Below, one piece after another: positions 1-9,200 of a DNA stretch of 64,000 nt (position 1 is its first letter; each line of letters begins with the position of its first letter). The DNA is from Sphingobacteriales bacterium (lineage in GTDB: Bacteria; Bacteroidota; Bacteroidia; Chitinophagales; UBA2359): contig CP064999.1 in NCBI GenBank assembly GCA_016700115.1, positions 1,674,001-1,738,000 on the forward strand, written 5' to 3'. The notes below the pieces were generated by a model, which was not told where the DNA came from, ran no database searches, and saw only the letters and a program-made list of their open reading frames with translations. The position numbers and the translations under genes are program-made.

Positions 1-2821
1 CCACATAAGCAGTTCGTCCGTCAACTTGGGTTATTTGAGGCACATTGGAATTGGGGGTAACGGTATAGTTGAGGTTATCCAAACAACATTCGGGGTCAAT
101 TGTGATAGTAGCTGTGGTTGTACTTTCGGGACATTCGGGGTTATTATTTACAGTATAGATAAGTTCAAAATCACCCGGGCCTTGGGCGGGATCGAACTGG
201 TCGTTTTGCACAGTTCCTGTGCCCGTCCAACTGCCGTTTGGATCATCAGGGTTTAGGTTCCAGGGCTGGTCGAAGAGGCATAAGGCGGCGGGCACAGAAA
301 AATCAGAAGACGGTGGTTGCAAACAGCAATCGGTGCAAACCGTATAGTTGGCAGTTCGATTAAAACAGCCACTTTGTGAGGTTGGTGGCGAGGGCAGAAA
401 ATTATCAATAAAAAAGCGGTCTAATCTGTAACAATGACAGCCGGTATGCTCATTGGCGGGTGCGGTATAGGTGGTTGCAGTTGCCCCGGGTATTAGCGTC
501 CACACATTATTGCAGTTAAACGACCGATACCATTGATAGGCAAGATAGGGTACTTGTTCGGTACATATATTTGGGTCGCCAATAAGAGTGGGCAAGTTGC
601 ATTCGGCTGTAATTTGGTTGTTTTCGAGAGGGAAAATATCTGGGATAATGTCCACCCTATCTATGAGTGCTTGTATGCCGCAGTTATCAATATTTGGCGT
701 TATTCCGTAAATAAGGAGGCGATTGTAGGTATTTTCTGTGCTAAAACAAGCAACTCCCTGCCGCCATTCTGTTTCCACATTGGCATCAGAGAAAATTTCG
801 GACATTTCAGCCGGATCGTTCGACAGTTGCCTGCAATTAGCCCACCAAGTAGCAGGGGAAAGAATTGTTGACATTCCATTAATCCATGCATCGGTAGTGA
901 GTGCTACTTGGATTTCAGCCAACTGTTCGCATTCAGGAATCTGAGTTATATCAATATTTTTATCTGATGCATAGTGAAAGGAAAAGAGGTAGTTTCCGGG
1001 TGCTAAGCTAATTTCTGTCTGCAATGCAGTTCCCGAAAAACTGTTGGGATTACATGCCGGTTGAGTAAAAGCACTCCGAAATCCCAACATGGATAGGGTC
1101 GGGTCTGACCCGATTGGGTTTAGACCGCCCGGTGTGGGTATAAAAGTTCCTCCTGTCCAGTCGGCAAACCAAAAAGCACTTCCTATGGATGCCCAGCCCG
1201 GAAACTGTGTGCATAAGTTGAGAAAGGGAGTAAAACTACCGCTTGGTTGTGCAAATGGCTCGCAGGCCGGAACGGGTTGAGAAAGAGCGGGGTTGCATAC
1301 AAGATTGCAGGGTTCGAGGTATTCTGCCGTACAATTGCCGCAGTAACCTAATTGAAAATAGACAAACGTGGGGTTGCCGGGTATAGCGCTTGTATTATGC
1401 GGCAGGTAGCTAAACACATTCCACCCCGGGTTTGCAGAGCTTATAACTACATTTGAACACGATAAATTCACAGTTACATTTTCGCTAATCCCTTGTACAC
1501 AGGAAATGCCAGTCACATTCCAATCGTTTTCCAATAATTCAGAAACTGAAATAGACGCATCGGACAGGCACGAAAAGATGAAAGTAGCACAAAGCGCACC
1601 GCCGTCGTCCACCCCTGCACCGGCATTATTTTCCGAACAGCTATATGTGATAGCGGGTGTGGTAGGCATTACTCCATAAGTACCGTCTATTTCGTAGCCT
1701 AATTGGCAAAGAATTCGCGCCTCGGCATCGGTGGGAACTCTAATTACAGGTCCTGTCATTCTTTTACTTAACACATAAGCGCCACAGTTAGTAGGGTCTG
1801 CATCGCCCAAGTAATTAAGACTAATTTCCGGCTGCCAAGTTGAAGGTGTATAAATTGGTGTCGTATTGCTGTTAGCATTAAAAAAAACACCGGTGCAGGG
1901 GGTTTGCATGTTAAAAATTGCAGTTGGGTCCGGCTGTGCCTGAAAGCAAGCATCATAGGTAAGCAGGTATAGGCCGTTGGCATCTGTAAGGTAACTGTCA
2001 AATCGGGTATATAAGCCGGGCTGGTTGGTTGCATTATTTGTAATGTTGCTACTGCCGTCAGATTGCATAAACGAGTGAATACCCAACATTTGCAGGGCAG
2101 CGCGGAGTACACATTGGTAAAACTCTAAACGAATTGGTCCAAAGTTTATGTCGTCATTATTTTGTGTAAGCGGGGTATTGAGGTTAAAATTCCAATTCAG
2201 GCTTGGGTCTAAGTTAAATTGCATGAAACCATGGTATGAATCTTCTCCCGAAAACGCATAAGGGGGCAAAACAGTATTGTCCTCACCTCCGTTCAGTGTG
2301 CGCCACACATTGTCGTGCGCCCAAGAGGGCGTACTTTGGTCGGCACTTGCATGATTGTAGTAATAGGGCGAACCCTCTCCCAAAAAGTTGAGTTCGGGCG
2401 GAGAAGTTAGTGGAGAAAAAGATGAAGTTTTTATTAAAATGCGAAGGGTTGGTATTTGGTCTGAACATTTTCCTGTTTTTGCCACAATATAATGCGACAA
2501 ATCTGTCATAACCTGACAAACTACCTGTCGTGCTGCCTGTCCATTTACAGGGTCATAAAATCCAGTTCCTGTACCATAATCTTCATAGGCCAATTGAAAA
2601 TTGAATGTGCCACCTGTGTTGTTACATTCAGCAATTTGCCGGTCAACAGGGTGGACTATAACTTCTAAATCATATACAGTTCCATGTCGGTCATAAACTT
2701 TGAGCATATTAAACAGTGTCTCGTCTTGAGCATAGAGGCTATTCACCCCCCCCCCATTAAAAATTAAACTAATGCAAACAATCGCTACAAAGCGAAAAAG
2801 CGGGTTTTGGTTTGTTTTTAT
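1..2821 (-). CDS. Large secreted protein, 3' end outside window (degenerate metalloprotease-like)
   Basis: One frame stays open on the minus strand from about 2854 to the left edge (about 940 codons), so the C-terminus is missing. The N-terminus reads as a signal peptide (FRFVAIVCISLIF, then SLYAQDE), but no ATG lies before it. The in-frame candidates are ATA at 2819-2821, ATT at 2822-2824, GTG at 2744-2746 and ATG at 2705-2707. Residues around VLRAALQMLG and YTRFDSYL resemble secreted metallopeptidases with HExxHALGF and YxRYDxFL motifs, but the zinc ligands are absent. The left part has gliding-motility-type adhesion repeats (GTGTVQNDQFDPAQGPGDFE). It is probably an extracellular T9SS-type protein; the sorting domain would lie outside the window. 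Function unknown. Confidence 0.7.
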   Translation of the reverse strand, partial: MKTNQNPLFRFVAIVCISLIFNGGGVNSLYAQDETLFNMLKVYDRHGTVYDLEVIVHPVDRQIAECNNTGGTFNFQLAYEDYGTGTGFYDPVNGQAARQVVCQVMTDLSHYIVAKTGKCSDQIPTLRILIKTSSFSPLTSPPELNFLGEGSPYYYNHASADQSTPSWAHDNVWRTLNGGEDNTVLPPYAFSGEDSYHGFMQFNLDPSLNWNFNLNTPLTQNNDDINFGPIRLEFYQCVLRAALQMLGIHSFMQSDGSSNITNNATNQPGLYTRFDSYLTDANGLYLLTYDACFQAQPDPTAIFNMQTPCTGVFFNANSNTTPIYTPSTWQPEISLNYLGDADPTNCGAYVLSKRMTGPVIRVPTDAEARILCQLGYEIDGTYGVMPTTPAITYSCSENNAGAGVDDGGALCATFIFSCLSDASISVSELLENDWNVTGISCVQGISENVTVNLSCSNVVISSANPGWNVFSYLPHNTSAIPGNPTFVYFQLGYCGNCTAEYLEPCNLVCNPALSQPVPACEPFAQPSGSFTPFLNLCTQFPGWASIGSAFWFADWTGGTFIPTPGGLNPIGSDPTLSMLGFRSAFTQPACNPNSFSGTALQTEISLAPGNYLFSFHYASDKNIDITQIPECEQLAEIQVALTTDAWINGMSTILSPATWWANCRQLSNDPAEMSEIFSDANVETEWRQGVACFSTENTYNRLLIYGITPNIDNCGIQALIDRVDIIPDIFPLENNQITAECNLPTLIGDPNICTEQVPYLAYQWYRSFNCNNVWTLIPGATATTYTAPANEHTGCHCYRLDRFFIDNFLPSPPTSQSGCFNRTANYTVCTDCCLQPPSSDFSVPAALCLFDQPWNLNPDDPNGSWTGTGTVQNDQFDPAQGPGDFELIYTVNNNPECPESTTTATITIDPECCLDNLNYTVTPNSNVPQITQVDGRTAYV
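2746..2755. repeat. 10-bp poly-C (poly-G on coding strand) tract
   Basis: Ten consecutive C on the plus strand fall inside the signal-peptide codons of the minus-strand secreted protein. With ten bases the signal peptide is in frame with the body of the protein. One base more would instead put the ATG directly before the tract in frame. Homopolymers of this type near the 5' end of surface-protein genes are common sites of phase variation, and also common sequencing-error sites. Confidence 0.6.
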
Positions 2822-3047
2822 AATAAATAAAGTTTGGTTGGTGGAACAAATATATCATAATCGGTTTATCATTCAGCTAAGATAGGGTTTTTGGGGTGCA
2901 TTACTTATATTATTCCTTTTCACAGAAAAAAATCAGCTTAGAATCGCACTTTTTTTCATTTTTTTTTGAAAAAAGTTTTTTTAACCTCAGATACCTGCTT
3001 TCATTAACGAAACGAAGATTTTTTAATTCGGGTTGCTTGTTTAGGTC

Positions 3048-3080
3048 AAACCTCATAGTTTTGCCAAAACTATGAGGTTT
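3048..3080. repeat. 16-bp perfect inverted repeat
   Basis: AAACCTCATAGTTTTG at 3048-3063 is followed after one base by its exact reverse complement at 3065-3080. The transcript would form a strong hairpin rich in A and U, as in a bidirectional terminator. It lies behind the GNAT gene, which is read leftwards, and may end that transcript. Confidence 0.6.
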
Positions 3081-3160
3081 TAACCATCCTGCCACACCAC
3101 CGCCACCTTACCGCGTGCCAAGACAACGCCTCCGGCAGATGGGGGCTATTTCACTCATTT

Positions 3161-3206
3161 CCGTAGGTTTCACCTACGGCTATTCATATTCAACCCTTTC
3201 AGGGTT
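3161..3206. repeat. Pair of TTC-loop hairpins
   Basis: Two perfect small palindromes stand 12 bp apart: CCGTAGGT-TTC-ACCTACGG at 3161-3179 and AACCCT-TTC-AGGGTT at 3192-3206. Both have the same TTC loop. Such paired hairpins are typical of dispersed intergenic repeats; no second copy was noticed in this window. Confidence 0.5.
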
Positions 3207-3274
3207 TTCTTGCTTTTAGTTTTTAATTTTTCACTTTTCACTCAATTCTTACAAATCCTGAAAGGCGGCAAAGA

Positions 3275-3793
3275 TTATAACATCAATTTCATCAAAATAT
3301 CTTTTTGTTTGTCGTCTCCTAACATGAAAACATGAGTGTCGAACGCTACAAATCCGATTTTTTTATAAAAGGCAATGGCTTTCAGGTTTTTTTCCCAAAC
3401 ACCCAACCATATATATTGAGCATTTGCCTTTTTTGCCCGCTCTAATGAATGTTGAAATAATAACCGTCCGACTTGTTGACCGTGGTATTCTTTCAGAACA
3501 TAGATTCTTTCTATTTCGAGGGATTTTTCGTCCTTCAAATCAGTTTGTGCCGGGCCATAATTCAGTTTCAGATAACCAATGATGCGTTGGTTAGACACAG
3601 CGAAATGAAATTCAGAATGTATATTGTTGAGTTCTTCGGTCAGACTTTTCTCTGAAAGGCTGTCTTCCAGATATTTTTGTATATTTTCTGTTGTGTTATG
3701 TTCCGCAAAGGTTTCGAGGAAGGTTTGTCTGCTTATTTGCAACAGTGAGGCAATATCGCCTGATGTTGCTTTTAGGATGTCAACATGTTCCAT
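3275..3793 (-). CDS. GNAT family N-acetyltransferase
   Basis: 172 residues, the normal size of a single GNAT domain. It transfers an acetyl group from acetyl-CoA to an amine. The acetyl-CoA-binding motif A is visible as IERIYVLKEYHGQQVGRLL (about residues 93-111), preceded by strand IIGYLKLNYG and followed by IWLGVWEKNLKAIAFYKKIGF, the typical motif B with its Asn and Tyr. The N-terminal DIASLLQISRQTFLETFAEH resembles PaiA/spermidine-acetyltransferase relatives, so a polyamine or small-amine substrate is possible but not shown. It lies 76 bp from the start-distal end of the beta-lactamase-like gene on the same strand and could be cotranscribed with it. Confidence 0.85.
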   Translation of the reverse strand: MEHVDILKATSGDIASLLQISRQTFLETFAEHNTTENIQKYLEDSLSEKSLTEELNNIHSEFHFAVSNQRIIGYLKLNYGPAQTDLKDEKSLEIERIYVLKEYHGQQVGRLLFQHSLERAKKANAQYIWLGVWEKNLKAIAFYKKIGFVAFDTHVFMLGDDKQKDILMKLML

Positions 3794-3869
3794 TTTTTTA
3801 TTGGATTTGGTATTTTAAATGTCTGCTTTGTTTTGGAAGTTTCCTCAACAAATACCCGAAACAGTGCAG

Positions 3870-5330
3870 TTAATTTTCAAGGTCTTTTATCAATGTTGCT
3901 ACAAAGGGATTATCAGGATTTAGTTGCAGGCTTTTTTTGAGGTATTGCAGTCCTTCAGTTTTGTTTCCGGTTTCAACAAACCCTTCTCCCAGTCCTTGCA
4001 GGGCTTTGGCAGAATTGGGAAATGCAAACACATTCAGTTCAAAAATCTGAATGGCAATACCGGGTTGACCGTTGTCAATATGGTTAAACCCTTCGTTTCG
4101 CATTTGGTATTCCAATAGTTGTTCTGACTTTTTTTTGTTTAGATAGGCTGTTTTTGCTTTTTGCAAGCCATGATGTTCAATGGTTTCCATGATTTGGGCG
4201 GTAAATTTCCGGTTTATGGGGTTGTCGGCTGCCGGAATTTCGGGGTCATAGTTTGGATTTGATATCATTTTTGAAATTTCAAAATTCAATTGGTCGAAAA
4301 CCGGATGAGATTTGTTTGACAGGGAGATCAGGGTGATTTGTTCGTCAATAAATCTCATAAAATCGGCATAAAAAATGCGGTTGGTGCCATTGTGCCAAAC
4401 GCGCAGGGTGTTTTTGCAGGTTTTAAACACATCCCATCCATAAGCATAATAGGATGTTTCCGATTCGGAGTTCCGTAGTTTCGGGTGATAGAGTTTTTGT
4501 TTTGCTTCGGCAGACAAAATTTTGGAACTCATCAAAGCCTGATGCCATTTATAGAGGTCTTCAGTGGTGGAGAGGATTCCGCCGTTGCCTGTCAAATGCC
4601 GGTAAGGGGCGGTATCTCCCCATGCCTTGTCAGTTGGTTTTCCCCAGTCTGCATCATTCCGGTCATAGCCTCTTGCAATTTGGTTGGGGTCGAATTTTGG
4701 TCTTATATAGCCTGTCATTTCCATGTTTGCGGGCTTCCAGAGGTTCTCGTACAAACAGGTTTCGTAGGATTGACCGGATACTTTCTCAATAATCATCGCC
4801 AACAAACTATACCCGATGTTTGAATAGGAAAAGTTGGTGCCGGCTTGAAATCTTAGTTCTGAAGACCATACTTTTTGCAGAAACTCGTCGTCGGTAATTT
4901 TTTCGTAGTCTTTACCCACATTGCTGACCAACCCCGATTGATGCCGCAACAAATCGTGAATGGTGATGCCCTCCTTATCGGCAGGAATATTGTTAAAATA
5001 GGCGGTAATCGCATCTTCTGTTGAAAGTTTGCCCTGCATTTCCAATTTCAAAATTGCTGCTGCCGTAAATTGCTTGGTCAAAGAACCGATGTCAAAAACC
5101 GTATTGGGTTTGTTCGGAGTTTTTGTTTCCATGTTGCTGAACCCATATCCTTCTGACAGCATTTGCCCGTTATTCAGGGCTATCAGGACAGCACCATTAA
5201 ACCCGGCTTTTTCAATTTTTGAAAGATAGGTTTTGATGCGTTTCCACTGCTTTTTGTCATTTCTTGTTTGACCGTATAATATAGAAATGCAGGTAAGAAA
5301 CAGGAAAATGGAGAAAAATATTCGTTTCAT
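3870..5330 (-). CDS. Serine beta-lactamase-like hydrolase with C-terminal TPR
   Basis: 486 residues with a signal peptide (MKRIFFSIFLFLTCISILYG). The beta-lactamase/penicillin-binding (class C, MEROPS S12-type) fold is recognised by the SxxK motif in DIGSLTKQFTA (about residue 82), the YxN motif in FSYSNIGYSLLAM and a late HNGTN corresponding to the HxG/KTG triad. The last ~110 residues form TPR-like helices (GLGEGFVETGNKTEGLQYLKKSLQLNPDNP). Relatives are periplasmic esterases, D-aminopeptidases or putative antibiotic hydrolases; beta-lactam resistance should not be assumed. The start is supported by the signal peptide directly after ATG. An open spacer of almost 1 kb lies upstream. Confidence 0.85.
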   Translation of the reverse strand: MKRIFFSIFLFLTCISILYGQTRNDKKQWKRIKTYLSKIEKAGFNGAVLIALNNGQMLSEGYGFSNMETKTPNKPNTVFDIGSLTKQFTAAAILKLEMQGKLSTEDAITAYFNNIPADKEGITIHDLLRHQSGLVSNVGKDYEKITDDEFLQKVWSSELRFQAGTNFSYSNIGYSLLAMIIEKVSGQSYETCLYENLWKPANMEMTGYIRPKFDPNQIARGYDRNDADWGKPTDKAWGDTAPYRHLTGNGGILSTTEDLYKWHQALMSSKILSAEAKQKLYHPKLRNSESETSYYAYGWDVFKTCKNTLRVWHNGTNRIFYADFMRFIDEQITLISLSNKSHPVFDQLNFEISKMISNPNYDPEIPAADNPINRKFTAQIMETIEHHGLQKAKTAYLNKKKSEQLLEYQMRNEGFNHIDNGQPGIAIQIFELNVFAFPNSAKALQGLGEGFVETGNKTEGLQYLKKSLQLNPDNPFVATLIKDLEN

Positions 5331-5872
5331 TTATGTTTGCAAATTTGCTGAAAGTACAGTAAAAAAATCATGCAGTACTTTGCCGGGTTACCAACGGGTC
5401 TGATTTTTCAAACGCTAAGGCTATTTTAGCCGGAAAGATAATTGTTTCTTGATTCTGTTCAAAAAGCGTTTTAAACACCGGTTGTACCGGTATCTTCAGC
5501 CCTTTCGCTTTGCAGACCCGAATACATGCAAAGAGAGTTGATTTAGGCGATCAAGAATTTGTTAGTTTCAAGTTGGGCAAAATTGGAGGATACCGCTAAA
5601 GATACCGGCATTCCCGCTTATCGTATCGTTGCCATGATCAGCGTGTTGAAAGACGACATATCGTGCGATAAAACGGTAAAATCCTGCCGGAGATGTGCCG
5701 AAAAAATAGGTGCTGCTTGTTTCACTCATTTCAAGCGGCTTTATACTGTAAGTCTATTTTTCAATTAAAAAATTTCCGCTCGGTAAAAAGTAAACAACGA
5801 CAAAAATACAAAAAACACCCGCCCAAGAATCAAAAGATCAGCTAAACCACAAGACTAACCATTGTAAGAAAA
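5331..5872. other. Intergenic stretch without a convincing gene
   Basis: A TTG-initiated 69-codon frame at 5559-5768 encodes a cysteine-containing peptide with no recognisable domain or signal. It may be the remnant of a decayed gene. No strong promoter or terminator was found here. Confidence 0.4.
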
Positions 5873-6251
5873 GATTTAGCCTAAAAACAGGAATTGTCAA
5901 GGTCATTTTACAGAGGAGCATTATTTTTCCCGCAGATAACGCAGATTTTCGCAGAATTTTAACGGCGCAATGACTTATTGCAGGGGAACTTTAAGTTATT
6001 GCAGGGGTGAGTTAAGTCTTTGCAGGTTGACATTGACTTAATGCAGGGGCGATTTAAAGCAATGCAGGGGTGAATTAAAGTTTTGCAGGTTGACATTGAC
6101 TTAATGCAGGGGTGATTTAAAGCAAAGCAGAGGCGATTTAATGTAATTCAGGGGAACTTTAAGTTATTGCTAAGGTGCATTAACCTGATGCAGGGGTGAA
6201 ATAAACTTTTACAGGGGTGAATTAAGTCATTGCAGGGGCGAATTGGGGCTT
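5873..6251. repeat. 21-bp tandem-array element, copy 1
   Basis: From 5979 to 6251 thirteen contiguous units of exactly 21 bp follow one another, each starting near TGCAGGGGTGA with a more variable second half. No spacers separate the units. On the left the array joins a 95-bp tail at 5873-5967, holding GCAGATAACGCAGATTTTCG and a short terminal segment. The whole element recurs in opposite orientation at 49557-49925 with the tail about 87% identical by hand alignment. The array lies 43 bp behind the stop of the TPR-CHAT gene in that gene's reading direction. No mobile-element protein is associated. Confidence 0.85.
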
Positions 6252-6294
6252 TGCAACTGTTCAAAAACCGGTAAAACCGGACTTGCAGCTTTTA

Positions 6295-9200
6295 TCAGTT
6301 TCCGACTAACACATAACCACTCCAGTAAATGGGCAGAAAGCCCGAACGAATCATCTCGAGTTTTGCCTGACGGAGGGCATGAAGCGGAGGGGTTTGTTTC
6401 AGGATATTGGAAAAAAGGTATTGAGTGAGCAGGCTGCTTTCCTCGTCTGCAACTTTAAACAGGGTAAACACTACGTTTTTTGCTCCGGCATACAGAAACG
6501 CCCTGTTCATGGCCATGACTCCTTCGCCCGTAACATCTTTGCCAACTCCGGTGTCGCAACAGCTCAAAACGACTAATTCGGCATTGAGTTGCAGGTTATA
6601 GGCATCCGACATATAAAACATCGGGTCAGATTGTGCTGATTCATCCGGCGCTAAAATCAGGGCAGTTAGTTCGGGGTGTGCTTCGTCAAAATCGCCATGT
6701 GCCGCAATGTGCAGGTATTGGTAATGCTTTGCAGAGGTTTTAAAATTGGTTGCGGTGGCAGCCTGATGTAATAAGGTTTTTGCTGCTAACCCTTGTCCGG
6801 TAAACAATTTTTCGATGGTTTGAATTTCTATTTCCGAAAATGGCAGGGTTTTCCATCCCAAAAAGCCATCCGCATCAGGGTTAGAAATGGTGTTGGCATT
6901 GTCTGTTGTCTTCAGGGATTGTTCCAAACCGGTAAGCACTTCGCTGACCGTTCTATGGCGTTTGGTTTTGTTTTCTGCTTTATATACAGGAGCTAACCCT
7001 AAAAACCCTCCTTGTTTAACAGGGGTTCGATGCTGTTTTTTGCGCTCCTGATGCAGCCAAAGTGTGGCAGAAAAATGATAGCTAATGCCGTAATCCAGCA
7101 ATAAATAGGGGAGTTGATGATAGTCTGAACCCGGGTTTGCGGCTTGGGTAAGCAGGGTTTCGAAAGGCAGACTATGTAAAATGCCATCCGGAATTATGAT
7201 TAAGTGGCTGTTTTTAGGGATTTGGAAAGTTTCAAACAAAGGCTGAAGCAGCGTTTGATAGAGCAGGTATGAAAACTCGCGAAACTCTTTAATGGTAGTC
7301 TGAGAAGGTCCGCCGCTTGTACCAATCCCAAAATAGAGGTAGTCTTTTACATCTTCTTCAAACTCGGCAGGTTTGTTTATTTTCATCACCTTAAACCCCT
7401 TGCTGCTTATGGCAAACAGATAGATATATTGTTGCGTGATAAAATACTCGAGCAGGAAGGTATCGGAGGAAAGGGTTTGTTGCAAATCAGATATAGCGGC
7501 AGTATCGGTTTGGTATTTCAGCACATAATAGTCGGGATATTGATGTTCAAATTGCTCGACCAATGCATCATACTGATGTTTACATTCGAAATAGCGGGTT
7601 TTCCAGTTGGTCAGCAATTCCTCATTTTGATTGTGCTTAAATTTGCTTTCTTCTTCTGCGATTTGCTTTTCTAAATAAGTGGTTTCTACGCGAAGGTGAT
7701 ACTCCTGTTCTAAAAGATAGGCGGGGATGCCGGCGGCAAACCGCGCTTCTTTGTCAATCAGGTTGCCGAGCAAAACCACAGCTTTGCTTTTTTCGGAACA
7801 TCTGAAAGCGTATTGAAAAGCCATTTCAGGAACCGGCAATGTATGTTCGGGATTCAACTGTTGAAGGCGGTTAAAATCTTCTTGCAGTGAAAGGTGTTGA
7901 AGTTCGGCGATTTTCCAGCAGAGGTCAATGGCTTGGGTATGTACTTTTTGGGCACTTTGAGCCAGCGTTAGTTTACTGCCTTCGGCGCGATAGCTTTGTC
8001 GCATTTGGTCTAAAAGTTGCGAGGACACCGAACTGGTATGCCATGCTGCCAATAGGTCTATAGGCTGCCGGGTCTGGGTTTGGTAAATATGATACAGCAA
8101 ATCGGTTTTTTCCTGTAAGACTGCCAGCAGCCAACCCGGTGAGTTATATTGCTGAAGAACAATTTGCCGGTAAGGGGATTCTTCGGTATAGTTTCGGACT
8201 ATACTTTGGAGCGCTTGTTGATAATAATAAACCGCCTGTTCATAGTTGCCCTTTTCCTTATAGGCTTTACCCAAACTCAGATAATTTTTGGCAGTTGCGG
8301 GGTGAATTTTCCCAAATGTTTGCAGCCAGATATTCAGGCTTTTCTGATAATTTTCGATGGCTTCGTCCAAATTGCCGATACCTTGTTGCGAAGTTCCGAT
8401 GTTCAGGTAGCTGCTTCCTGTATCGGCATGGATCTCCCCGATGGTGGCTAACCTGATTTCGAGGCTTTTGTTGCCGTAATAAATGGCCTGAGAAAAATCG
8501 CCTTGTGCTTCATAAAGCGCTCCTAAATTTTGATAGCTGCTCGCTGTGTCAGGATGCAACTCGCCAAATAGGTGTAAACGGATTTGCAAACTCTTTTCGT
8601 AGTAGGTAATTGCCTGTTTAAACTGTTTTTTGCTCCAGTATGCCGCGCCGAGGTTGTGATAACTCACCGCGGTGGAACGGTGAAAATTTCCGAGTACCTT
8701 TAACCGTATTTGTAGCCCTTTTTCACAATAACTGATGGCGCGGTCAAAGTCACCTTTTGAATAATAGGCGTTCCCGATATTGTGGTAGCTGTCGGCAGTT
8801 CCGCTATCTGATTCTCCGGCAATTTGCAATTGAATTGCCAAAGACTTTTTGCAATGTGAAATGGCTTTGTTGTAATTGCCTTTGTTCCAGTAAATATTGC
8901 CGAGGTTGTTATAGCTGACGGCAGTTATTATATGGAGTTCGCCATTTGTTTGCAAACTGATGTCGAGACATTGCTGACAATGGTACAGGCTCTTTTCTAA
9001 ATCTCCTTTATAATAATAGGCGATACCGAAATTTTTATGACTAATGGCTATATCAGGATGAATTTGGCCATGGGTCTGAATGCGGGTATTCATACAAAAA
9101 GTAAACGCTTCAATAGCCTTTTCAAAATCCCGAATTTCGCAATAAACAAGCCCTATTGTATCAATTATAGCCAATACATCGGGATTTTCTTTTCCCGATT

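Larger units (their letters stand above)
2857..3274. other. Intergenic stretch, no gene seen
   Basis: This AT-rich spacer lies between the secreted protein and the GNAT gene. The only clear structure is one long and two short hairpins, listed separately. A small open frame at 2910-3095 is lysine-rich, low in complexity and overlaps the hairpin, so it is not called. Confidence 0.5.

Noticed and set aside
4454..4823. Two overlapping 112-codon plus-strand frames
   Set aside because: Antisense shadows of the beta-lactamase-like gene, with mutual overlap and no domain.
3870..5330. Antibiotic-resistance beta-lactamase
   Set aside because: The S12-like fold with TPR tail is typical of esterase/peptidase relatives; nothing shows beta-lactam hydrolysis.
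5559..5768. TTG-initiated 69-codon frame
   Set aside because: No start signal, domain or conserved feature; may be a remnant, but I cannot support it as a gene.
5979..6251. CRISPR array
   Set aside because: Units of 21 bp follow one another without spacers and the second half of each unit is degenerate; no cas gene is present.
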